From NCBI GenBank assembly GCA_963580285.1, contig OY757010.1, positions 217,478,204-217,542,203 of the forward strand: 64,000 nt of DNA, given 5' to 3'. Made by a program: the position numbers and the translations under genes. The DNA comes from Lucinisca nassula (taxonomy: Eukaryota; Mollusca; Bivalvia; Lucinida; Lucinidae). This document shows positions 54,825 to 63,894 of this stretch, piece by piece. Below the pieces are notes generated by a model, which did not search any database, was not told the origin of the DNA, and saw nothing but the letters and a program-made list of their open reading frames with translations. Numbering within the stretch: the stretch's first letter is position 1; every line of letters begins with the position of its first letter.

Positions 54825-55545
54825 TATTCGATTTCTAGATATCCATAATTCGAATTATGGATATCCATAAATAAGCCGAATAATGGATATCCATAATTCG
54901 AATTATAGATAGCCATAAATCAAATTATGAATATCCATAATTCGATTTATTGGTATCATTATTTCAGATAGATTTATGGATATCCATAATTCGATTTATG
55001 GACATTATTTATTCAGATAGATTTATGGATATCCATAATTCGAATTATGGATATCCATAATTTGAATAATGAGTATCAATAAATCAAAATATGGATATCC
55101 GTTATTCCGCTGTTTTATGGATATCCATCATTAGATTAATGGATATCCATAAATCGAATTATGGATATCCATAAATGGACTGAATTATGGATATCCATAA
55201 TTCGACTCAGTGATATCCATAATTCGAATTATGGATATCCGTAATTAGTTTTATGGGTATTCATAATTCGAATTATGGATATCCATAAATCAGCCGCATA
55301 ATGGATATCCATAATTCGAATTATGGATGTCCATAATCGTATAATGAATTTCTATAATTCGATTTATGGGTATCAGTACTACAGATTGAATTATGGATAT
55401 CCATTATTCGAATTATGGATATCATTAATTCGAATTATGGATATCCGTAAATAATTATGGATAACCATAATTCGAATTATGGATATCACTAACTCAACTT
55501 ATGGATATCCATAAATAATTATGGCTATCTATAAATAGGGAGTAA
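54825..55545. repeat. AT-rich palindrome array built on ATGGATATCCAT and AATTCGAATT
   Basis: About 30 alternations of two self-complementary motifs, GGATATCC and TTCGAA, with irregular spacing. Every unit can pair with every other, giving extreme hairpin potential. The outer flanks (ATGTATGCGGTGCCGTTTTACTATTTA at 54469-54494 in the left flank and its near complement at 55535-55570) are inverted, so the whole is a foldback element carrying a SINE. Confidence 0.85.
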
Positions 55546-55975
55546 ATAATGAAACGGCGCCCCATACATATGTTACCAAGAACAATTTTGCTGGCAAACA
55601 GTATGTAAACAGTTTTCTTTCCGACATTTGCAGGGGCTATATGAGAGGCTGGGCGAAATTGAAAAATTTAAAAGAAGCAAAGTAAGATGGCACACTTTTA
55701 TTTCGCGTCTCTTTTTTTCTTGGAAGTCTTTATTGAGTATAATGAAGGCGATAGCCAGGCCATGTACATTTGTTTAAATCATAAATACCGGGATTTTAAT
55801 TGTGGAAGGTTATGCTTGTCTCTACCTCCAAAAGGTCAATTTTAAAGAAAACTGCTGACCTCTTCTGGGAAGAAGAATTTGTGGAACGGTTTTTGATAGG
55901 ATACCGGGAAACGTCACAAGACAGAACGTGCACATACCTTGTGATGCGTGTATCATTACGATATCACACCCGTGC
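55546..55975. other. Unassigned non-coding stretch in the host-like block
   Basis: Apart from the inverted end of the palindrome element at about 55535-55570, I see no gene or named repeat here; the 60-aa frame at 55800-55982 has no coding features. Confidence 0.5.
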
Positions 55976-56236
55976 GATATAGTGCAATTTTTACATCTCC
56001 AAAATGGCTACTTTTCTGACGAAAATCTGTGATAATTTTCTTATTTATACTGCAAACATAGGTTGTGGGTACTCGTTAGAACCGCCTCATTGAGGCGGTT
56101 CTAACGAGTACCCACAACCTATGTCTTGGAGCAGAAATAAGAAAAATATTGTTTACCCCCATAAACCCCAGTTTTCTCCATATAAAGTCGGGTGTAAGGG
56201 GGTGTTCATTTCACGGACTTGTTCACGTGATGTGAG
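55976..56236. repeat. Foldback MITE, family D variant
   Basis: Contains a long hairpin, GTGGGTACTCGTTAGAACCG paired across a GCCTCATTGAGGC centre (56065-56115), with CAGAAATAAGAAAAATA and CCCCATAAACCCCAGTTTT arms shared by family D. The outer ends differ from the main D family (CACCCGTGCGATATAG / CGGACTTGTTCACGTGATG). Confidence 0.7.
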
Positions 56237-56377
56237 AATATCAATCAGTAACCAGCTATGTCGGAAATCACTGTAAATTCCACACCCTCTCAGACCCACA
56301 CAAAAGCACTTTTTGGGTCGATTGTTTGCAAATCGACCCAAAGTTACTAAGCACAGTGCTTTCATCGTTGGCGCACA

Positions 56378-56648
56378 TCTATTCAAATATATTGGAAATT
56401 TTACCATAAAAAAAAACTGAAAATTTTCAGGTAGAAATAAATTTGATATTTATCATATTTAATTCTGTTCAAAACATAGATTGTGGGTACCCGTTAGGCG
56501 GTTCTTTCGGGCATCTACAATCTATTTTTAATCAGAAATAACGGACATCTACAATCTATTTTTAATCAGAAATTAGAAAACATAATAAGTACCACCGTTA
56601 AAAGTGGGGTTAATGGGGTCAAAATTATATAGGCGTGTTTTTTAAGAA
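56378..56648. repeat. Foldback MITE, family D, degraded
   Basis: Retains AACATAGATTGTGGGTAC, a shortened hairpin and the ATATAGGCGTGTTTT end; includes a local duplication of CATCTACAATCTATTTTTAA. Confidence 0.65.
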
Positions 56649-56649
56649 A

Positions 56650-57810
56650 TGAAGGTAGCGGTAATTAAAAAAACAAACAAAAAAAAACAACAACAACATT
56701 ATTTGTACCGCTGTGAGTTCAGAGTGTTGCGTACATGGTTTGATAGTTATCTGTAGAATCTGGATTGGAATCGTGTGCTGGATTTTGCAAACAGTGTAGA
56801 CCCATATCAGAATGCGGTGTCTGATCAGGGTCTACACTATTTGCTTAAGGTATAATTGTTCAAAGGTTAAATGAAACAGTTTAAGTTCCCCTTCAGGGCC
56901 ATTTTTCCTATCAACACTCAGAGATACTCGACCAGTCAGTGCTGCCAGTGCTTTGATTTATTTAACTCTTTAACCCTTTTACCCCTGAGTTTCCGAAGTG
57001 GACTCTACCATCACTGACTTTGGGCACGTCCATTCTACTAAATATAGTATATCTAGCTTAAAAGCGTCTTCAGGATGGCAACTAATATATTTTAATAAGG
57101 TGGATCATTATGAGCCATCTCACCAGGATCTGCATTGTTTGCATAAGTATCTGTGCTTGGCTTCAGGGTTGAAAGGGTTAACCTTTGCCGTTTTATTATT
57201 ACGCATTTAACAATCATTGGAATCGAAAGGGATAACTTTAAACAGATTGTGCCATTCTGTGTGGGGACACTTTCATCTATTTCAAACACACATAGACATA
57301 CCGTCATCTATTTCAAATACTGAATTTTAATGTTGGGACAATTCAACAATGAAATATCAGGAGTATATTCAGGACTGTACTGATTGAAAATAAAACAACT
57401 GTCAAAACCGAATACCCTTTCGACGATTAGAACGAAGAACATAGTTCGTTATTAAAATTCCAGAATGTATCAAGAATAGAATGCGAATGGCAAAAAATCA
57501 GATTGTAAATGTATAATTGAATGAAGCCGCAGATTAAAATTGTTAAAAAATGTTTTAATTTTATCTATAACGTGAACCTCTGTAACGGACAATTCGCTTA
57601 CATCAATGAAAAGTCAAGTTTCATGAATACATAGTCCGTGTCTCAAACTCATCACAAATGGCGCTGCGTTGGTACGCAGCGCAATAATGTGATTTTGAGC
57701 TATCGATTGACATCACCGTATCAATATTTTATTTACTTATTATATATTTAATACTTAGTTTTATGAATGGGGTTTAGAAATTCCTCTGATAAGATTATTA
57801 GGTTGAAAAA
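56650..57810. other. Mostly unassigned; MITE hairpin remnants
   Basis: A core hairpin (CAAACAGTGTAGACCC to GGGTCTACACTATTTGC, 56788-56846) belongs to the widespread MITE core. The remainder shows no gene; GCGCTGCGTTGGTACGCAGCGC near 57661-57682 is a short palindrome. Confidence 0.5.
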
Positions 57811-57811
57811 T

Positions 57812-58018
57812 ACCATATTGACCCTAAATATTGGGACAGTGATGCCTGACTAAACTGTGTAAACCCAGATATGACTTGGAAGATGTCTCATCAGGGTCTA
57901 CCATGTTGGTTGGTTGGCAGGTTAGGAAAGGACAAATGGACATGTCCAAATTTGGAGATGGTAAAGTTTGTTAAAGAAATTGCGGAGGTGTCCAGATATT
58001 TAGGGTAAACGCAGTATG
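57812..58018. repeat. Degraded MITE of family E
   Basis: ACCCTAAATATTGGGACAG at the left and AGATATTTAGGGTAAACGCAGTA at the right are the inverted ends; the central hairpin is mostly lost. Confidence 0.6.
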
Positions 58019-58104
58019 GAGAAATGTTATATGCTTACGAAAATATATATAGTATAAGTAAACTTCTTTGCTGTATCACTGATAAAAAAATATTGCATAG
58101 CCTT

Positions 58105-58265
58105 GCATAGAGACGATAAACAACCGCATGGTTGCAGAAAACATTTGCTTTGAGGCGATAAACATTTCAATAAACATCTGCTTAGGAACGTAATGGAGAC
58201 GCGTAAACATCTGCATAGTTGCGATAAATATCTGTTTAGATACGAAATGGAGACGGGTAAACAAA
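58105..58265. repeat. Imperfect tandem repeat before the last Polinton ORF
   Basis: Four to five copies of a 30-50 bp unit around GCGATAAACATCTGCTTAGG / ACGNAATGGAGACGCGTAAAC. Could be Polinton or host DNA; it ends about 30 bp before the 47-aa ORF. Confidence 0.6.
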
Positions 58266-58294
58266 TACAAAACAAAAAATGAGATACTTCTAAA

Positions 58295-58438
58295 ATGGCT
58301 TCTGAGTTAAACAGACGTGATTTTGTGAAAGTGATAAATGAAATAGAAAAATTTGAATCATTGTTGGCAAAGAGTGAAATTAAGATAAATTCTCAAACTA
58401 GGGATATAGACAATAAAAAAAGAGAAATTGAAGATTAA
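58295..58438 (+). CDS. Small helical Polinton ORF next to the right TIR (47 aa)
   Basis: MASELNRRDF start, then an all-helical, highly charged chain (FVKVINEIEKFESLLAK..., ending NKKREIED) that looks like a short coiled coil. Start context TTCTAAAATGG and AT-rich codon use match the Polinton genes rather than the preceding host-like block, so this is probably the right-hand end of the original gene set. A sequence AAGGTAAGT matching a splice donor follows the stop directly. Function unknown. Confidence 0.6.
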   Translation: MASELNRRDFVKVINEIEKFESLLAKSEIKINSQTRDIDNKKREIED

Positions 58439-58505
58439 GGTAAGTTCTGTTTCACTTTATCGGAGTTTTACTTTCTCTATATTTTTTCACTTTTTTCATT
58501 TTATC

Positions 58506-59040
58506 TTTTTTTTTTTTTTCTCACCCCCATCAGTCATTTTTACCACTGTACTCCCTTCACTTTTTTTTTCACCCCACCCCTCCATCATTTTTGCACTGTA
58601 CTCCCTTCACTTTTTTTTATTTTTTGTGTTAGGAGAAAAAAGCATTTTTTTTTTTTTTTTTCTCGAGGTGTGTTTTTTTTAGGGGGACCCAGAGGTGCTT
58701 TTTTTTTAGGGGTGCGTTTTTTAGGGGTGCGTTTTTTTTTTTTTTTTTTTTTTTCACCCCCTTTCATCACTTTGCCACAGTACTCCCTTCCTCTTTTTTT
58801 TTTTTTTTAGGGGTGTTTTTTTTTTTTTTTTTTTAGGGGTGTGTGTTTTTTTTTTTTTTTTAGGGGTGTGTTTTTTTTTTTTTTTTTTCGGGCAGGTTAG
58901 CCTAAAAGTGGGTTTGGGGTGGTGGGTTAAAAGGCCAAACCCACTTTTATTAGTCTAAACCTATAGGTGTGTTTTTTTTTTTTTTTTTAGGGGTGTATTT
59001 TTTTTTTTTTAGGGGACGCTATAGGTGTGTGATATTGTGT
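58506..59040 (-). repeat. Right terminal inverted repeat of the Polinton
   Basis: Mirror copy of 34958-35497, with T-tracts, AGGGGTG units and the same hairpin near 58900-58950. The arms differ mainly in homopolymer lengths and a few bases, which fits a young insertion or correction between arms. Homopolymer lengths in an assembly are unreliable, so arm identity should not be over-read. Confidence 0.92.
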
Positions 59041-59046
59041 GGCCTC
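59041..59046. other. Right target-site duplication of the Polinton (GGCCTC)
   Basis: GGCCTC directly follows the right terminus GATATTGTGT and matches 34952-34957 exactly. The inferred empty site joins the left flank ending GGAAGGT to the right flank starting TGTGTTTATT. Confidence 0.92.
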
Positions 59047-59760
59047 TGTGTTTATTTATTCATAAATAAATTTTGGTCATTGTCAGAAATGTCAACATAA
59101 AATTGCCATAACTCCGTTCATAGGAAAGCTAAATATATATTGTTATTACTCATTTTCTTAGTTAGAAACCAAGGAATAGTTTGATACCTGTTTCATTTTG
59201 ATCCTGTAATTTTTCATTTTTCGCATATCTCTACGATAACGCAAGTGGGTGGGGTAACAAGATACGACTCACTTAGTGTACAAACGATGAGCAGTGCTAC
59301 CTGATGTATTAATGCGCCAATTGAAACCGGGTTTCTAAGGGCACTTTCTTTTGTCTTTTCCTTACGAAGGAGTATACTTTTATCATACTTTTCTTACTAT
59401 TTTGGTCATAATTTATTAACTCAATACAGACACATCAAACGTCAAGTTATTCTGAAAATACTTGAAGAAGAAACAACTCGTTTCTGTGTATGTTTCCATT
59501 AACGAAGCCTGTTAGCACTTGAAACGTCGCACACTGAAGAGGATTTGAGTGAGGGTCAAAAAGAAGCCAAATCATATCAGACCCTTTAATGACCATGTAA
59601 TAGGTATGTCTCACGAAATTGGCGAAGTTATCTACCTTATTTTCAGCCAAAAGAACAAGATACAACTTTCTACCAGAAATACTGCATGGACAAATACATC
59701 ATTTCTCTAATCCATGATCGCGATGAACCCAATCCATCTGTCTCCATGGGGGATGATTAT
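59047..59760. other. Right interior of the long-TIR element, unassigned
   Basis: No repeat or frame recognised; the 72-aa minus-strand frame at 59447-59665 has no supporting feature. Confidence 0.4.
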
Positions 59761-60426
59761 ATTGCTAGAACCACAGCAATGCGCATGCCAAGACAATTCA
59801 CACAGACTTTGGATGATTCCGAAAGGTCACAATTGGTGCTTTAAACTACGTAGGACTATTTATTAATATCGGAAAACCTAATCTGAGATGGAAATTTACT
59901 AGTGCTACGACCATACAACAACCCTTTTCCCCAGAAAATTTTGTGTCTTATCATATGCGTTGTACCCATTCCCTTGCCCGTGGGCGTTGTATTGAAAATT
60001 GAACTAGGATTTCTCACTGTGAGCCTTTTAATTTCAAATTTTCCTTAAATCGTATTTGCAACAATCCGAGTTATCATGTGTATGTCTACAACCAACAAAA
60101 CAGTGCATGCCCTCTTCCCAGAAGAGCGTTTCATGTAAAATAATGAGATTTCGCGGTGGAGTAGCTCCACTGTGTCCGGTTCTCCGTTTGACTGGATATA
60201 ACTGTCGAATTCGGACCATCGAATATAAATTTGTGAATAATATGTGTCTTCAGTGAAGCTAATGTGAGCAGCCGTATTGATTAGTAACCATAATACGAGA
60301 TCTAGAACAACAACAAACCTGCACATGTGATACCCATTCCGCCATTTTCTTTTTTATCCTGAGCGGAAAAATTTCCTTATCCGGTGTGTTTGTTCCTTAT
60401 CCTGCGCGCTTGCCTTTACCAGTGTG
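59761..60426 (-). repeat. Right arm of the long-TIR element
   Basis: Inverted copy of 33463-34114 with scattered substitutions and small indels, including an extra ~10 bp in the coding-like part (near 60110-60125). Ends CCAGTGTG followed by the duplication CTTTA. Confidence 0.75.
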
Positions 60427-60431
60427 CTTTA

Positions 60432-61713
60432 AGGGTAACACATGATTGACAATTTAAAGATTAACACATAGTGGTGGACGACGGGCGCGCGCCAACTCAT
60501 TGTTATATTAAAGCACGCTTGTTAACTTCGTCATCACGAAAGAGTGCTCTGTGTCTCACGGATGTGTTATCGTAATGTTTTTGTTGAAAAATGTCAGCAG
60601 GTTCTACTCAATTGCCTCAGCAAAATTAATATCAAAAGATTTTGCCGCACATTAGCACAGTGTTAACTAACGGCTTCGTTAGCTTTGTACAACTGAGCCC
60701 AGACAGTTATCTGATGTTTCTCTAAATTCATTTTGTGTGGTGAACAGTGAATGTTCTGGCGAGACTGCGCATGTGCGTACATTACAATTATACACCGATG
60801 TGCAAAAATGGCGTTTTCATATCTCTTGAACTTTTTTTTAAATACAAGTATCATTTTTCTCTTTTCCGCTCCAAACACAGACTTTGAGTGCTTTTACAAC
60901 TGCCTCAAACTGGCGGTCCTAACGAATACCCACAATCTATATTTTGAGCAGAAATAAGTAAAACTATCACGCTTTTCATTTGAAAATTTCATAATGAATG
61001 AACGCATAAATGTAACAAAACTGAGACAAAATAATAATAAAATAAAATAAAGAAATCCGAGAAATATAATCAGTGTATCAAGTATATTATCCGCATGTTG
61101 TTTATTACTAGTAATTACAAAATTAATACAAAAAAAAGCTTTACAGGTTTGATACGATTTCTGGTACATATAATGTGGACTTAGCGATTTTTGCATCATG
61201 AACTGCAGTACTGAAAAACAGCTTATAAACGATTTTTAAGCTCTCAGGGAAGCAATTTATCATTTTTCAGTAGAAATAAACTTTATATCATCGTAAACTT
61301 TGAACAGCAGTCTAACAGTATATAACAGTGACTTAATTCCAAACAAATAATTTCTATTTAATATTGGCAACCAAACATGGAAATCTGCATGTTTTTTTAA
61401 AAAATACATTGCCGTCTATGGAGCATATAGGCATGACATTAAATTGCAGATGGAAGCAATAAGAATTAATTATTCATCACTTTGAAATGCACCAAATAAA
61501 AACTGAATAATTTTCTTACATGAGGATAACAGTGACTTCTTTCTAGTGTTAAGGATAAATAAGATACGCGGAGTTAATATTTTTTCCTTCATAATTTTAA
61601 TATGAAAAACCTTCAAACTATACAGGTAACTTTAACTGCCGATTTCCTACGGAAATCGATATTCAACTCGGTAATTTCCGGCGAATGAAGGAAAAAGTTC
61701 AACATGAAAAACA
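60432..61713. other. Right interior of the outermost element, mostly unassigned
   Basis: A family D fragment at about 60800-60970 (CTGCCTCAAACTGGCGG, AATACCCACAATCTATATTT). Otherwise no gene or named repeat. Confidence 0.45.
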
Positions 61714-61984
61714 TGCCCCCGCCCATCGGGGCTTGGAGAAATAGATTGGGCTGCATGATGCTTCCACGCAGACCTGAAACGGACCGCACTAGCACTGGTA
61801 AACCGCTTAGAAAGTCTAAGACTGCCTAGGCAAAGTGGTGCGAGTCCGTCCGTCCATGCATTTAAACCCTATTGGTTTCATTTGGCGACAAGCTTTGAGA
61901 TGTCGTTTCATCTCAGTGGAAGCAACGTCTCCAAAATGACCTAAATAGTGTTGACGGGACGTTAAAACCTCAAATCAAACAAAC
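61714..61984 (+). mobile_element. SINE family C
   Basis: CCCCCGCCCATCGGGGC head and GGACGTTAAAACCTCAAATC tail; a short internal deletion (no CGGGTAAAAGTCCCAC block). Confidence 0.82.
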
Positions 61985-62264
61985 TATCGGTCAAATTTGA
62001 CATTTCTCCACTTTTGTGCGATGAACGGCTACACGATATTCATGTTATTTCGTTATTTCGTAGGCACAGGAGAAGATTCTCTATGCACATCGGGTCTACA
62101 GTTAAAGTCCCGATTGAAAGGACGGTGTACTTAGATGCTTCATCTCTGCAAATGATGCCAGTTGAGCATGTTCTGACACCGCAAATTTATTACCGCTGCC
62201 ACGAATTGAACCGGAGGCCTCTTACATCAGAGGCACCTAACCACTCACCTACCTCGCACCGGGA
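61985..62264. other. Short unassigned stretch
   Basis: The 104-aa plus-strand frame 62014-62328 runs on into a SINE. It includes a RCHELNRRPLTSEAPNHSPTSH-like region that resembles a tRNA-head read-through (GAATTGAACCGGAGGCC near 62203), so I do not call a gene. Confidence 0.45.
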
Positions 62265-62540
62265 CAGCACCTGCCCATTGGGGCTTGAAGAAATAGATGG
62301 TCTGCATGATGCTTCCACGCAGTGCTGAAAGACGACCGCTTAGAGGATCTTAGCCTGCTCAGGCAAAGCGGTGCGAGTCGGACCATGCTTATAAACCCTA
62401 TTGGTTTCATTGGGCGACAGGGCTTGAGATGTCATTTCATCTCAATGTCGGGTAAAAGTCCCACAAAATTGGAAGCAACGTCTCCAAAATGACCTTTACA
62501 GTGTTGACGGGGGACCTTAAAACTCAAATCAAACAAACAA
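62265..62540 (+). mobile_element. SINE family C with 14-bp target duplication
   Basis: ACCTCGCACCGGGA (62251-62264) and ACCTCGCACTGGGA (62541-62554), one mismatch. Confidence 0.87.
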
Positions 62541-63157
62541 AACCTCGCACTGGGAAAATTGGTACCGTCTGACGAAAACCACACCGGCAGGTTCTGATGC
62601 TGCCAAATTATAAATTTTCGTGAAATTCTTCTGTAAAATCTTCCATTTTTCAACAAGTTTCCCAAGCTGGTGTGTTATTTGTTAAGAAAATAAAATAAAC
62701 TCCGCTAACTGACAAATAGAACTATAAAATATAGCTATGTTTGTATTTCAATTCGACACCAAAATTTCAATACACCAAAATAGACCTCATCTCCAGATTT
62801 TTGATGACTCTTTAAACCGAGATCCTCTGTCGCAGTATGACCTTAGATGTTGTTTGGACGTGACCCCCTACCACACACACATACATACAAGCACCTAAAT
62901 GCTAAATGGACCTCATCTCCAAATTTTTGGATGAGTCTTTAGACCGGTATCCCGTCGCCGTATGACCTTAGATGTTGGTGGTACGTTAACGCCCCCCACC
63001 AGCATTTTTTTTTTGCCCCGTCAGTTATCACAGTGGAGATTCGAATCATTAAATTTTACTGAGTTGTCAGAATTGATTACTCAGTTTCATACGCCGGTAC
63101 GCTCAGCCTCATCAATTCGGTACATGTATATAACTTGGTTGGGTAATTGTTGGGAGC
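62541..63157. other. Unassigned, with a local duplication
   Basis: CCTCATCTCCA...TTTTTGATG and CGTATGACCTTAGATGTTG recur ~130 bp apart (62785-62850 and 62909-62980). No gene. Confidence 0.45.
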
Positions 63158-63432
63158 CGGTCCCCGCCCATCGGGGCTTGAAGAAATAGATTGGGCTGAA
63201 TGATGCTTCCACGCAGAGCTGAAACCGACCACACTAGGTTCTAAGCCTGCCCAGGGAAATTGGTGCAAGTCGGACCGTCCATGCATAAAAACGCTATTGG
63301 TTTCATTGGTTGGCAGGACTTGAGATGTCATTTCATCTCAATGTTTGATAAAAATCCCACAAAATTGGAAGCGAAGTCTCCGAAATGGCTTATACGGTGT
63401 TGACGGGGACGTTAAACCTCAAATCCAACAAA
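63158..63432 (+). mobile_element. SINE family C with 14-bp target duplication
   Basis: TAATTGTTGGGAGC flanks both ends exactly (63144-63157 and 63433-63446). Confidence 0.9.
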
Positions 63433-63446
63433 TAATTGTTGGGAGC

Positions 63447-63859
63447 AAATTTCAAACATATGACATTATGAGGGGAGTTACTGTAATGCCTGTTCTAATA
63501 ATAGATTGATTAACTTATGACGTAGCGGTTAGACGTCACCAATACCCACTGTCTGTGAACTGGTTGACCTTATCACCCTGACTGAATATCCATTGCCCGG
63601 ATCAGGCATGTAACCTGAAACGCTGTTAAATTCATTATCGCCAGACAACAATTTTCAGGTGGTGCGGATGTCAACTTTTATCTTTATTTACTAAAACAAG
63701 GGATGAAACTCGAACAGTCAAAAAATCAAATGCCATTTCGCCATATGTACGGGGAATTTGTCCGTCCAATTAAGACACGGCGTAATCAATTTATCAGAAT
63801 CAGATATGACGTTAACGTGCACATTATTTTCAAACGTCATTTACGCTAAATGACGTAAC
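63447..63859. other. Right end of the outermost element, unassigned
   Basis: Several TGACGT/ACGTCA words near the TIR (63808-63853); no frame supported. Confidence 0.4.
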
Positions 63860-63894
63860 TTCCCAGAAGGTCCCTTTTCGCGTGACGGGTCACA
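63860..63894 (-). repeat. Right 35-bp TIR of the outermost element
   Basis: Ends CGCGTGACGGGTCACA; exact complement of 27541-27575. The minisatellite flank resumes at 63895. Confidence 0.85.

Larger units (their letters stand above)
48960..58100. other. Host-like repeat block inside the Polinton
   Basis: About 9 kb with no Polinton-like open frame, higher GC than the gene region, and host-type repeats: tandem arrays, a broken LINE, a SINE with target duplication and MITEs. The Polinton genes and TIRs around it look fresh, while the LINE in the block is badly decayed, so the block was probably acquired already old rather than built up after insertion. Borders are approximate (48.7-48.96 and 58.0-58.27 kb). 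Confidence 0.6.
34958..59040. mobile_element. Polinton/Maverick virus-like DNA transposon, 24.1 kb, intact genes
   Basis: Seen: near-identical inverted termini starting ACACAATATCACACACC, a perfect 6-bp duplication GGCCTC on both sides, and a gene set of integrase, family B DNA polymerase, packaging ATPase and capsid-type protein, all with open frames. Known: Polintons are 15-20 kb, make 6-bp target duplications and encode POLB, INT, ATP and capsid proteins; they are regarded as endogenous virus-like elements that copy themselves by protein-primed synthesis and insert with the integrase. Inferred: a recent, possibly still competent insertion. The gene-bearing DNA (about 34958-48960 and 58270-59040) totals near 15 kb, normal for the class; the rest is a host-like block. 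A protease gene was not found. Confidence 0.95.
33463..60426. mobile_element. Long-TIR element, 26.96 kb, hosting the Polinton; 5-bp duplication CTTTA
   Basis: Two ~650-bp arms (33463-34114 and 59761-60426) are inverted copies, estimated by eye at 85-90% identity. They begin CACACTGGTAAAGGC and end with its complement. CTTTA lies immediately outside both ends (33458-33462 and 60427-60431). Without the Polinton the interior would be only about 1.55 kb, so this was a ~2.9-kb non-autonomous foldback element. A 5-bp duplication and CAC-type ends are known for Transib/RAG-like transposons, but the heptamer is not theirs and I see no transposase; class uncertain. Confidence 0.75.
27541..63894. mobile_element. 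Outermost 36.35-kb insertion with 35-bp perfect TIRs and TA duplication
   Basis: Seen: the first 35 bp (starting TGTGACCCGTCACG) are the exact reverse complement of 63860-63894. Outside, AAGAATATATA on the left and TATGATTTAGGGG on the right are the two halves of one minisatellite unit that is found uninterrupted at 18.65-19.5 kb (AAGAATATATATGGTTT), allowing a TA duplication. So everything between arrived in, or accumulated within, one inserted element. TA and short TIRs suit Tc1/mariner-like elements, but no transposase frame is visible and the size is far beyond them unless most is nested insertions. Confidence 0.8.

Noticed and set aside
62014..62328. 104-aa frame
   Set aside because: Runs from unassigned sequence into a SINE across its target duplication, so the reading frame is accidental.
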